47,642 nt of DNA from Bradyrhizobium sp. WSM3983 (GCF_000473045.1 NZ_AXAY01000047.1:1-47642); one strand, 5' to 3'. Numbered from the stretch's first letter, positions 7,688 to 14,914 are shown. A program made the numbers and translations. Notes: generated by a model from the letters alone, not told the origin.

Positions 7688-8728
7688 ATGCAGCAAGTAT
7701 TGCACCGGGGTGCTGCAATGATGCAGCACCATGAAGAGGCGCTAAATGCGTCCTGGGACGATTTGAAACTTTTTTTAGCGTGCGCAAAATTTAAAAGTTT
7801 CCGAAATGCAGCCGAAGAGCTCGGGCTCACCTCGACCACATTGATGCGCCGGATCGACCGGCTCGAAGAGAGCATCGGCTGCAAGCTTTTCCTGCGCGAC
7901 CAGAGCGGGCTCACGCTCAGCGACGAAGGCACCGCGATGATTGCCGACGTCGCGCATATGGAGCGTCACGCCTTCAACGTCTTCCGCCGCGCCTCGCGAT
8001 CATCCAGCGATACGTCGGGCACGGTGCGCGTCGCGGTGACGGAGGGCCCCGGCAATTTCTGGATCCTGCCGCGGCTGATCGACTTCCAGAAGACCTATCG
8101 CAAGATCACCGTCGACCTGCGTTGTGCGATGGAGCAGGCCGACGTCGCGCGGCTGGAGTCGGACATTGCGATCCAGCTCGAGCCGCCGACCAATCCCGAT
8201 CTCATCGTCGCCAAGCTCGGCCGGCTGCACATCTATCCCTTCGTCTCCAGGGACTATGCGGACCTCTACGGCGTGCCGGCGACGCTCGCCGAATTGCCGA
8301 GCCACCGCATCATCAAGCAGAGTGCGCCGCAGGTCGACGACGGCGCCTATGCCCGCGTGCTCGGGTTGAAATCGCTGGAAGGCATCGTCGGGATCAAGAC
8401 CAATTCTTCCGTCGGCGTGCTCTATGCGGTCGAACGCGGCGCCGGCATCGGCTTCCTGCCGACGGTGTCGATCGCGCTCGGTGCGCCCATCGTCGCCGTC
8501 GACCTCGGCGTCAGCCACCACGCCGACCTCTGGCTGACCTATCACAAGGAGTTCCGCGCCTCCGAGCGGCACAAGATCGTGGTCGACTGGCTGAAGAAGA
8601 TCTTCGATCCCAAAACCCATCCCTGCTTCCGCGACGAGTTCATCCATCCGAACGCGCTGGTGCCGATGATGACGGCCGCACGCGATGGCTTTGGATTGTC
8701 TGGATACGTTGCAGCGACGCCGAAGTAA
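7688..8728 (+). CDS. LysR-family transcriptional regulator of the acyltransferase cassette
   Basis: 346 residues from this ATG (GGAG 9 bases upstream); in-frame ATGs at 7718 and 7721 are alternatives. The helix-turn-helix is near residues 23-75 (WDDLKLFLACAKFKSFRNAA, then TLMRRIDRLEESIGCKLFLR), and the effector-binding domain starts near residue 108 (GTVRVAVTEGPGNFWILPRL). The first 130 bases, around the codons for KLFLACAKFKSF, are far more AT-rich than the surroundings. It diverges from the acyltransferase cassette and is its probable regulator. The palindrome at 7710-7729 overlaps the codons between the alternative starts, which suggests autoregulation or a later true start. Confidence 0.92.
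   Translation: MQQVLHRGAAMMQHHEEALNASWDDLKLFLACAKFKSFRNAAEELGLTSTTLMRRIDRLEESIGCKLFLRDQSGLTLSDEGTAMIADVAHMERHAFNVFRRASRSSSDTSGTVRVAVTEGPGNFWILPRLIDFQKTYRKITVDLRCAMEQADVARLESDIAIQLEPPTNPDLIVAKLGRLHIYPFVSRDYADLYGVPATLAELPSHRIIKQSAPQVDDGAYARVLGLKSLEGIVGIKTNSSVGVLYAVERGAGIGFLPTVSIALGAPIVAVDLGVSHHADLWLTYHKEFRASERHKIVVDWLKKIFDPKTHPCFRDEFIHPNALVPMMTAARDGFGLSGYVAATPK
7710..7729. promoter_or_regulatory. Perfect 8+8 palindrome, candidate LysR operator
   Basis: GTGCTGCA-ATGA-TGCAGCAC, an exact inverted repeat with a 4-base centre. The related words TGCAGCA and TTGCA occur just upstream at 7689-7704. It lies between the divergent cassette (first ATG at 7616) and the LysR helix-turn-helix codons, across two of that gene's possible ATG starts. 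The operator role is inference. Confidence 0.4.
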
Positions 8729-8735
8729 GCGCGTC

Positions 8736-9902
8736 CTACCACCGATATTCGAAGCCGACCGCGCCCTGGTGCGACCTCAGTTCGTTGCGGAACTTGCCGT
8801 CGTAATTGACGTAGAGCCGCGCGGTGTTGGTCAGGCTGAGTGACGCCGAGGCGCCGGCGTCCATGCCGTAACGGCTCTCGCCGATGCCGGGGACGATGAT
8901 GTTCTGGGTGCCGAGGCTGACCTGGACCGAGCCCAAATCCTGATAGAAATTGTCGACGAACTTGCCGTAGGCCGAGAGGTCCAGGATCTTCTGGTCGAAG
9001 ATGAAGTAGCGCCCGATCTCGGCGCCGATCATGACGCGCGCGCGAGAGAGCGCGCTCGAGCCGACGCTGAGCGGATCTAGCCCGCCGGCCTCCTGGAACG
9101 CTGCGCCGGTGGCCCGCACATATTCGAGCGCACCCTTGGGCACGATGCGCATCTGGTCCTTGGTCCAGTAATAGCTGATCTCGGTCAGCGCGCCGTCGAC
9201 CGTGGCGCGGTAGCCCGCCGTCGCAAAGCCAAAGCCGGTGTCCCGGCTGGAATGGACCTTGCCGAAACCGTGCACCACCGCAAAGGCCCAGGTCCACGGT
9301 CCCTTGTCGACGGAGCCGTTGAAGCCGATCTGGGTCAGGTCGAGCGTCGCCGACTGCAGCGCGAGCGGGACGTCGATGTCGGTATGACTCTGGTCGACGG
9401 AGAAGCCGAGATTGACGCCCGGCGCGATCCGCGCACCGAAGCCGGCGACGCCGCCGAACGTCTTGCGCTTGTCGCCGACGAAATCGCCCTGCGGATCGGT
9501 GCGGACCGAAACGCCGTAGCCTTCGTACCAGGTGCGGTAGCGCGGATCCTCGGTGCTCACCGAGGCCCCGCCACCGCCGGGGTTGGCGCGGGACGCCCGG
9601 TTGACGCCGCCGGAGGCCTGGTTACCGAGGCGCGACAAAAATCCCGAGCCGAGATTGAGCGTGCTGTTGCCGGCCGACTGGTCGTAATTTGTATCGGTAG
9701 CTGTCGGGACCGGCACCGGGGTCGGCGACGGCGTGGGCGTGGGCGTCGGAGACGCAGTCGGCGTCGGAGACTGCGCAAAGCCTGATGTCGCCGGCATCAT
9801 CACGATGACTGCAAAGACCACGGCGATCGCCGTCACAATCCGGCGGACACGGTCCAGCCCGATCGTCTGCCGTGGCCCGAAGGGCTGCAAGGCGCAGCGC
9901 AT
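8736..9902 (-). CDS. Outer-membrane autotransporter-type beta-barrel protein with Pro/Thr-rich linker
   Basis: 388 residues from the ATG at 9902. A signal peptide runs to about residue 44 (IVTAIAVVFAVIVMMPATSG, then FAQ). It is followed by a linker of alternating Pro, Thr and Ser (SPTPTASPTPTPTPSPTPVP) and then by a barrel of amphipathic strands that ends in the aromatic residues EYRW, as expected for insertion by the BAM complex. No passenger domain is present, so it is a barrel protein or a reduced autotransporter. The open frame extends upstream to 10085 but lacks a second signal sequence. Its stop is 7 bases from the convergent LysR stop. Function unknown. Confidence 0.85.
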   Translation of the reverse strand: MRCALQPFGPRQTIGLDRVRRIVTAIAVVFAVIVMMPATSGFAQSPTPTASPTPTPTPSPTPVPVPTATDTNYDQSAGNSTLNLGSGFLSRLGNQASGGVNRASRANPGGGGASVSTEDPRYRTWYEGYGVSVRTDPQGDFVGDKRKTFGGVAGFGARIAPGVNLGFSVDQSHTDIDVPLALQSATLDLTQIGFNGSVDKGPWTWAFAVVHGFGKVHSSRDTGFGFATAGYRATVDGALTEISYYWTKDQMRIVPKGALEYVRATGAAFQEAGGLDPLSVGSSALSRARVMIGAEIGRYFIFDQKILDLSAYGKFVDNFYQDLGSVQVSLGTQNIIVPGIGESRYGMDAGASASLSLTNTARLYVNYDGKFRNELRSHQGAVGFEYRW

Positions 9903-10279
9903 GACGACAATTCCCAAAGCAAAAGGCGGCTCGCAAAAATGCAACACCAACGGCGAGCAGGTGGGGCGATTTGTGCTGAACTGCCACGACGGGTCAACCG
10001 TTTGCCGGGCGATCGCGGAGGCTATTGCCCTCGGTTGTGGTTCCGCTGCCACAGGTCGCAAATAGCGGATTGCGATACCCGCCACGGCCTTGAAATCCGC
10101 GTACGGCTTGCTAACGCGCGATTTTCATGTTGCAATATCGGACACAATCGGAATTGGCGCTCGGCTGTGCGTTTCGCGACATTGAGACTCAAGACTCGAA
10201 CAGACTTCCGGAAGCCCGTTTGTGGCGTGGCACGCGAAAAGCGGCCGCGTCTTTTTTGTATCTAGCGGAGGAGACTACG
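9903..10279. other. Gene-free divergent region between barrel gene and cold shock gene
   Basis: 377 bases without a credible gene. It must hold promoters for the barrel gene (minus) and the cold shock gene (plus). The plus-strand leader is AT-richer towards the gene and ends with the hairpin and T-run annotated at 10232. I could not assign clear -35/-10 boxes. Confidence 0.6.
10232..10257 (+). promoter_or_regulatory. Hairpin plus T-run in the cold shock leader (possible attenuator)
   Basis: ACGCG (10232-10236) pairs with CGCGT (10246-10250) over a 9-base loop, followed at once by CTTTTTTG. It resembles a short intrinsic terminator placed about 15 bases before the ribosome site of the cold shock gene. 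Cold shock genes often use leader structure for temperature control; the role here is inference and the stem is only 5 base pairs. Confidence 0.3.
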
Positions 10280-10486
10280 ATGCCACAAAAGGGCACCGTC
10301 AAATGGTTCAACCCGACCAAGGGCTATGGGTTCATCAAGCCGAACGGCAGCGATAAGGACGTGTTCGTCCACATCTCGGCCGTCGAACGGGCCGGACTCT
10401 CGACCTTGAATGAGAACCAGGTGGTTGAATACGACCTCGTGGAGAACCGCGGCAAAGCGTCCGCGGAGAACCTCAAGGTCTCCTGA
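10280..10486 (+). CDS. Cold shock protein (CspA family)
   Basis: A 68-residue single-domain nucleic-acid chaperone that keeps RNA unstructured at low temperature. Both RNA-binding motifs are present: RNP1 in KGYGFI (residues 14-19) and RNP2 in VFVHIS (28-33), after the standard start MPQKGTVKWFNPTKGYGF. A strong GGAGGAGA ribosome site precedes the ATG. It is transcribed alone, with a terminator at 10525 and a structured leader upstream. Confidence 0.97.
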   Translation: MPQKGTVKWFNPTKGYGFIKPNGSDKDVFVHISAVERAGLSTLNENQVVEYDLVENRGKASAENLKVS

Positions 10487-10524
10487 TTTCTCTCAAAGCC
10501 AAAGCGCGAGAGATCATGACGTTG

Positions 10525-10553
10525 CCCCCGGCTCTGCCGGGGGATTTTGTTTG
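10525..10553 (+). terminator. Intrinsic terminator of the cold shock gene
   Basis: Eight-base GC stem CCCCCGGC (10525-10532) with GCCGGGGG (10536-10543), TCT loop, followed by ATTTTGTTTG. It lies 38 bases after the stop codon. Confidence 0.88.
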
Positions 10554-10622
10554 TGCGCCATCTCTCCATTGTAACCTCTGAATTTCCGGTTATATTGCCG
10601 GACATTCGGATGGAGGTGAGCC

Positions 10623-10925
10623 GTGGCAACCAAATCCCAGCGAAAGGCAACCCGAAGCCATCGGCGCCGCGCTGCGGCGCGGGGTCTTGTGCGGGTGGAA
10701 GTCCAGGCCGCAAAGAAGGACGCAAGCCTTATCCGTGCTTTGGCCGAAACCCTGCGCGACAAACCAGCGAGAGCCGCGGCACTTCGATCGACACTTGCCA
10801 GCGCCCTCCTCAATCCCGGCATCAGGACGGCGTTTGACGTCTTTGGTTCCGAGCTTCCGGACGAAGCCTTCGACGGGGTGTTCGATCAGCCACCGCGCGA
10901 CAGCTGGCGAGAGGTCGACTTGTGA
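10623..10925 (+). CDS. Antitoxin of a VapBC-type pair
   Basis: A 100-residue protein with a strongly basic N-terminus (residues 3-20, KSQRKATRSHRRRAAARGLV), then RVEVQAAKKDASLIRALAET as the likely DNA-binding and dimer part, and an acidic C-terminal tail ending PRDSWREVDL that should wrap the toxin. The start overlaps no upstream gene. Its TGA stop overlaps the GTG start of the PIN toxin by 4 bases (GTGA), the usual toxin-antitoxin coupling. I do not see a standard AbrB or classical ribbon-helix-helix signature, so the call rests on context and on resemblance to rhizobial antitoxins. Confidence 0.8.
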   Translation: MATKSQRKATRSHRRRAAARGLVRVEVQAAKKDASLIRALAETLRDKPARAAALRSTLASALLNPGIRTAFDVFGSELPDEAFDGVFDQPPRDSWREVDL

Positions 10926-11338
10926 AGTTTCTGATCGATACGAACGTCATTTCAGAAATTCGCAAGCGCGAACGCGCCGACGCCAATGTCATTCGATGGG
11001 TTAACCAGACCTCAGCGGAAGACATCGGGACCAGTGTCCTGGTTCTAGCCGAAATTCGTCGGGGCATCGAACTGAAAAGGCGAAACGATCCGCTCCAGGC
11101 GAAGTCTCTCGACCGATGGTTTTCGCAGATGAGGATCCGGCTTGCCGATCGGGTTCTCCCAATCGATGAGACCGTCGCCGAGACCTGGGCTCTCCTTGGA
11201 ATTCCCAATCCGCTGCCGCTCATTGACAGCCTTCTCGCAGCCACGGCCAAGGTGCATCGCCTGACATTGGTGACGCGCAACATTGTCGATATCGCAGCGA
11301 CGGGCGTATCGTTGCTCGATCCGTTTTCAACGCAGTAA
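10922..11338 (+). CDS. vapC: VapC/FitB-type PIN-domain toxin (endoribonuclease)
   Basis: 138 residues with a GTG start inside the antitoxin stop. The PIN-domain acidic residues are visible: Asp6 in FLIDTNVISEIR, Glu44 in LVLAEIRRG, Asp102 in LPLIDSLLAATA, and the fourth site near Asn120/Asp123 in LVTRNIVD. It should cut RNA (in known VapCs often tRNA or rRNA) when freed from the antitoxin. The stretch between TWALL and PLPLID is a few residues shorter than I expect for the family. Its last 12 bases overlap the end of the opposite-strand gene at 11327. Confidence 0.92.
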   Translation: MKFLIDTNVISEIRKRERADANVIRWVNQTSAEDIGTSVLVLAEIRRGIELKRRNDPLQAKSLDRWFSQMRIRLADRVLPIDETVAETWALLGIPNPLPLIDSLLAATAKVHRLTLVTRNIVDIAATGVSLLDPFSTQ

Positions 11339-11659
11339 GAGTTCGAGGGAGCCTTGTTTTGCAAGGAGTTCGCGAGGTCTAGATCGAGGACTTTCGAAAT
11401 CGCGCAAGCGCGTCTTCCCAGGGAGTAGCGTCGGAAGATGATGAACACACCCGGCCCGATCGACAAGTATGGGACCGTTTCCGGCAAGTCGGGAACCAGA
11501 GTTGCCGGTTTCGATATATTCTCGGGTATTGTAGAACAATACCCACCCTTCTGTGACCTCAAGCGTCTGCTCGGAAACAAGCGCAAGATCATTGCCGCAG
11601 GCAATGCCGACTTTCATCACTTCGGCTTCGGCAAGTGCCATAGCCTGGTCGGGCGACAT
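11327..11659 (-). CDS. YrhB / Imm35-like protein, apparently frameshifted at its C-terminus
   Basis: 110 residues. The N-terminal 75 match the YrhB (immunity protein 35) pattern: EGWVLFYNTREYIETGNSGS then LAGNGPILVDRAG. The ATG overlaps the purN stop by one base (TGATG), so it is coupled to purN. After VHHLP the frame gives LLPGKTRLRDFES and a long basic tail. The neighbouring frame instead reads SDATPWEDALARFRKSS and stops at 11379-11381, which would give about 93 residues, the usual size and a more plausible end. A one-base indel near 11420 is likely. Imm35-like proteins are mostly predicted immunity proteins; no toxin is adjacent except VapC, which is not its known partner. Confidence 0.65.
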   Translation of the reverse strand: MSPDQAMALAEAEVMKVGIACGNDLALVSEQTLEVTEGWVLFYNTREYIETGNSGSRLAGNGPILVDRAGCVHHLPTLLPGKTRLRDFESPRSRPRELLAKQGSLELLLR

Positions 11660-12318
11660 CAGGTGATGACCACAGGCGCGACCAGAAAATTCTCCGACGC
11701 CGAGCTGCCCGCCGTCTTGCAGACATCGCCTTCGATCCGGACCTTGCCGGTCGCAAGCAGGCTCAGTGCCGCAGGATAGATGCGGTGCTCGACTTCGAGG
11801 ATGCGCTCCGACAGCGTCTCGGCCGTGTCGTGATCGCTGACGGGGACCGCGCCCTGCATCACGATCGGGCCCGCGTCGGTCTCGGGGATCACGAAGTGCA
11901 CCGTCGCGCCAGACAGTTTGACGCCGGCGCGCAAAGCCTGGCCGTGCGGGTCGAGGCCCGGGAACGACGGCAATAGCGAGGGATGGATGTTGAGCATCCG
12001 CCCGTACCACGCCTTGGTGAACTCGGCGGTGAACAGGCGCATGAAACCGCCGAGGCAAATCAGCTCGATGCCGTGCTGGTCGAGCGCGGCCTGCAGCACC
12101 GCCTCGAAGCCGGCGCGATTCTTGCCGAACGGCCTGCTCTCGATCACCAGCGTTTTCACGCCCGCCGCCTTGGCCCGTTCGAGGCCGGGCGCGTCGGCCT
12201 TGTTCGAGATCACGAGGGAGATCTCGGCCGGAAAATCCGCCACAGCGGCTGCCTTGATCAGCGCGGACATGTTGGAGCCGCGGCCGGAGATCAGGATGGC
12301 GACGCGGCGCTTCATCAT
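11659..12318 (-). CDS. purN: Phosphoribosylglycinamide formyltransferase
   Basis: 219 residues. It transfers a formyl group from 10-formyltetrahydrofolate to GAR in de novo purine synthesis, in the cytoplasm. Signature parts are visible: GRGSNMSALI near the start, NIHPSLLPSFPGLDPH with the catalytic Asn and His, and GATVHFVIPETDAGPI with the catalytic Asp. The start overlaps the purM stop by 4 bases (ATGA), so the two are one operon with purM first. Confidence 0.97.
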   Translation of the reverse strand: MMKRRVAILISGRGSNMSALIKAAAVADFPAEISLVISNKADAPGLERAKAAGVKTLVIESRPFGKNRAGFEAVLQAALDQHGIELICLGGFMRLFTAEFTKAWYGRMLNIHPSLLPSFPGLDPHGQALRAGVKLSGATVHFVIPETDAGPIVMQGAVPVSDHDTAETLSERILEVEHRIYPAALSLLATGKVRIEGDVCKTAGSSASENFLVAPVVIT

Positions 12319-13388
12319 AGCGCCAGGTCGAGATGGCCGTTATAGACGACGCGATGCTCGCCCTCGGCCGGGATCACGGTGCCGAGCTGCGCCACGGCCT
12401 CGCCGGCATCGGTGAAGACCCGCACGACCTCGTCAACCTTCTCAGGCTCGACGATCGCAATCATGCCGATGCCGCAGTTGAAGGTCCTGAGCATTTCGAG
12501 CTCGGCGATGCCGGCTTGCGCCGCCAGCCATTTGAACACCGGCAGCACCGGCAGGCGCGCCAGATCGATGCCGACGCCGAGATGGCTCGGCAGCACGCGC
12601 GGAATGTTGTCGGTGAAACCGCCGCCGGTGATGTGGGCGAGGCCCTTCACCGCAGCCGTCTCGCGGATCGCGCGCAGGCAGGATTTGACATAGAGCCGCG
12701 TCGGCGTCAGGAGCGCGCCGCCAAGCGTCATCACGGGCGCGAACGGCGCCTGCGCCTCGAAGCCGAGACCGGACTGTTCCACGATCTTGCGCACCAGCGA
12801 GAAGCCGTTGGAGTGCACGCCCGAGGAGGCGAGGCCGATCACGACGTCGTCCGCGGCGATATCCTTGCGCGGCAACAACGTGCCGCGCTCTGCGGCGCCG
12901 ACGGCAAAGCCGCCGAGGTCATAATCGCCATCCTTGTAGAGGCCGGGCATTTCGGCGGTCTCGCCGCCGATCAGGGCGCAGCCGGATTCGCGGCAGCCTT
13001 CGGCAACGCCGGCGACGATCGAAGCGGTGGCCTCGGGGTCGAGCTTGCCGCAGGCGAAATAGTCGAGGAAGAACAGCGGCTCGGCGCCCTGAACCACGAG
13101 GTCGTTGACGCTCATGGCGACGAGGTCGATGCCAATCCCGCCATGCAGGCCGGTCTCGATCGCGATCTTGACCTTGGTGCCGACGCCGTCGGTGGCCGCG
13201 ACCAGGACGGGGTCGTTGAAACCGGCCGCCTTGAGGTCGAACAGGCCGCCGAATCCGCCGATCTCGGCGTCGGCGCCGGGCCGTGCGGTGGCGCGCACCA
13301 TCGGCTTGATCAGGTCGACGAGGCGGTTGCCCGCGTCGATATCGACGCCTGAATCGGCGTAAGTGAGGCCGTTTTTGCGGTCGGTCAT
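12315..13388 (-). CDS. purM: Phosphoribosylformylglycinamidine cyclo-ligase (AIR synthetase)
   Basis: 357 residues. It closes the imidazole ring of aminoimidazole ribotide using ATP. The start MTDRKNGLTYADSGVDIDAG is the family start; the open frame continues upstream but without resemblance. GVGTKVKIA, then VQGAEPLFFLDYFACGKL and ALIGGETAEMPGLY mark the ATP and substrate regions, and GGGFTDNIPRVLP the C-terminal half. It is divergent from the phosphatidyltransferase gene, with about 150 bases between them, and it is the first gene of purM-purN-(YrhB-like). Confidence 0.97.
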   Translation of the reverse strand: MTDRKNGLTYADSGVDIDAGNRLVDLIKPMVRATARPGADAEIGGFGGLFDLKAAGFNDPVLVAATDGVGTKVKIAIETGLHGGIGIDLVAMSVNDLVVQGAEPLFFLDYFACGKLDPEATASIVAGVAEGCRESGCALIGGETAEMPGLYKDGDYDLGGFAVGAAERGTLLPRKDIAADDVVIGLASSGVHSNGFSLVRKIVEQSGLGFEAQAPFAPVMTLGGALLTPTRLYVKSCLRAIRETAAVKGLAHITGGGFTDNIPRVLPSHLGVGIDLARLPVLPVFKWLAAQAGIAELEMLRTFNCGIGMIAIVEPEKVDEVVRVFTDAGEAVAQLGTVIPAEGEHRVVYNGHLDLAL

Positions 13389-13541
13389 GCCCGATTTCCA
13401 GTGGGTTTGCGGCTGGTTACGTCGAATTCCGGGGACGCGCAATGGCAAGCGTGGCGCCCCGCCCTATACTATGTAGATATCAACCGGTTCAGCCTCCAAG
13501 GGGCCGGATTCGAGGTCAGGCCGGGTGCCGGGAAGCGCCGC

Positions 13542-14084
13542 GTGAGTATTCCGAACATCATTACACTGGGCCGCATCGTGCTGGTCCCGATCATCGTCTG
13601 GGCCATCGTGTCGAGCCAAATGGAGGTGGCATTTGCCGTCTTCCTGATCGCGGGCATCAGCGACGCCGTGGACGGTTTCCTCGCCAAGCGCTTCAACATG
13701 ACGAGCGAACTCGGCGCCTTGCTCGATCCGCTGGCCGACAAGGCGCTGCTGGTGTCGATCTACCTGTCCCTCGGGATTTGGGGCGACATCCCGCGCTGGA
13801 TCGTGATCCTGGTGGTGTCGCGCGACATCATGATCGTCACCGCGGTGATCGTGTCCTGGCTGTTCGACAAGCCGGTCGAGATGAGGCCCTCGAAGGTATC
13901 CAAGCTCAACACCGCGGCCCAGGTCGCGTACGCGGCACTGGTGCTGGCCGCCCTCGCCTTCGGCTTCAAACCGGGGCCCTATGATATAATCCTGATGGGC
14001 CTCGTCACGGTGTTCACGCTGTCTTCCATTTCGCTCTATCTCGTCGAGTGGCTGCGGCACATGAGCACGATCGAGGCCAAATGA
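13542..14084 (+). CDS. CDP-alcohol phosphatidyltransferase (PgsA / cardiolipin-synthase type)
   Basis: 180 residues from a GTG start (VSIPNIITLGRIVLVP). It transfers a phosphatidyl group from CDP-diacylglycerol to an alcohol, probably glycerol-3-phosphate or phosphatidylglycerol, in the inner membrane. The CDP-alcohol motif is complete in spacing, DG-x2-A-x9-G-x3-D-x3-D (within DGFLAKRFNMTSELGALLDP and LADK), with Lys where Arg is common. Several hydrophobic helices surround it. The frame is open from 13401, but the part before the GTG does not resemble the family. It precedes hdaA by 93 bases. PgsA and CMP-forming cardiolipin synthase cannot be told apart here. Confidence 0.87.
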   Translation: MSIPNIITLGRIVLVPIIVWAIVSSQMEVAFAVFLIAGISDAVDGFLAKRFNMTSELGALLDPLADKALLVSIYLSLGIWGDIPRWIVILVVSRDIMIVTAVIVSWLFDKPVEMRPSKVSKLNTAAQVAYAALVLAALAFGFKPGPYDIILMGLVTVFTLSSISLYLVEWLRHMSTIEAK

Positions 14085-14177
14085 GCCGGGAGGCGGCCCC
14101 GCAAAAGGCCAACTCCGATCGAATAAGGTCGAATCTCTTCAGACAAAGCCGGCGCGCCGGCACGGAGCAAAGCAAGC

Positions 14178-14855
14178 GTGGCAGGCCGCGTTCATCCCCG
14201 ACAATTGGCGTTTTCGCTTCCGCACGCGGAGAGCCTCAGCCGGGACAATTTTCTCGAGGGCCCCGCCAATGCCGCCGGCCTTGCTCTGATCGACGGCTGG
14301 CCGGAATGGCCGAACCGGGTCATGTGGCTCGCAGGTCCCGAAGGCTCAGGCAAGAGCCACCTCGCCGCGATCTGGGCTGAGGAGGCCGGCGCCCGCTCGA
14401 CCACAGCCAATGCGCTGACCGCAGCCAGCGTCCCCGGAGCGCTCGCGACAGGCGCGCTGGTGGTCGAGGATCTCAAGGCCAGGAAATTTGACGAGCGCGC
14501 TCTCTTCCATCTGATGAACCTCGCCCGCGAGGACGGCGCCTACGTGCTGTTCACCGGACGCGAGGCGCCGGCGGCGGTCGAGGTCGAGCTCCGCGACCTC
14601 CGCTCCCGGCTCCGGACGATTCCGGTGATTTCGCTGGCGCCTCCGGACGACCAGCTGTTCCGCGGCCTGATCATCAAGTTCTGCGCCGACCGCCAGCTCT
14701 CCGTGGACGAAAGCGTGGTGAGCTACCTCGCGACCCGGCTGGAGCGGTCGTCGGCCGCGGCCCGCCGCGCGGTGGAACTGCTCGACGGCGAGGCCCTGCG
14801 GCTCGGTCGCCCCGTCACCAGGGTGCTCGCCGCAGAACTGCTTCGGGACGCCTGA
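14178..14855 (+). CDS. hdaA: DnaA-related replication inhibitor HdaA
   Basis: 225 residues from GTG. This is a DnaA-like AAA+ ATPase domain without the DNA-binding domain IV. N-terminal RQLAFSLPHAESLSRDNFLE holds the clamp-binding type motif (QLAFSLP), followed by a Walker A variant, AGPEGSGKSHLA, and the Walker B strand ALVVEDL. In Caulobacter, HdaA binds the DNA polymerase clamp and drives ATP hydrolysis by DnaA after initiation. It follows the phosphatidyltransferase gene and precedes ppk, an order kept in many Rhizobiales from memory. Confidence 0.92.
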   Translation: MAGRVHPRQLAFSLPHAESLSRDNFLEGPANAAGLALIDGWPEWPNRVMWLAGPEGSGKSHLAAIWAEEAGARSTTANALTAASVPGALATGALVVEDLKARKFDERALFHLMNLAREDGAYVLFTGREAPAAVEVELRDLRSRLRTIPVISLAPPDDQLFRGLIIKFCADRQLSVDESVVSYLATRLERSSAAARRAVELLDGEALRLGRPVTRVLAAELLRDA

Positions 14856-14896
14856 CCGCCAGCCGCCGCTTGACGCGGTGCCGCGGCGGAACATCA

Positions 14897-14914
14897 ATGT
14901 CATCGAAACGTCAT
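14897..14914 (+). promoter_or_regulatory. PhoB-box-like site upstream of ppk
   Basis: Two 7-base direct repeats, ATGTCAT and ACGTCAT, are separated by CGAA, giving the 11-base period of the PhoB consensus CTGTCAT-N4-CTGTCAT (11 of 14 positions match). It lies 58 bases before the first ppk start. ppk and ppx are phosphate-starvation genes under PhoB in other bacteria, so the position makes sense. A good -10 box was not found. Confidence 0.5.

Noticed and set aside
12333..13352. Plus-strand frame of 339 codons
   Set aside because: Antisense shadow of purM.
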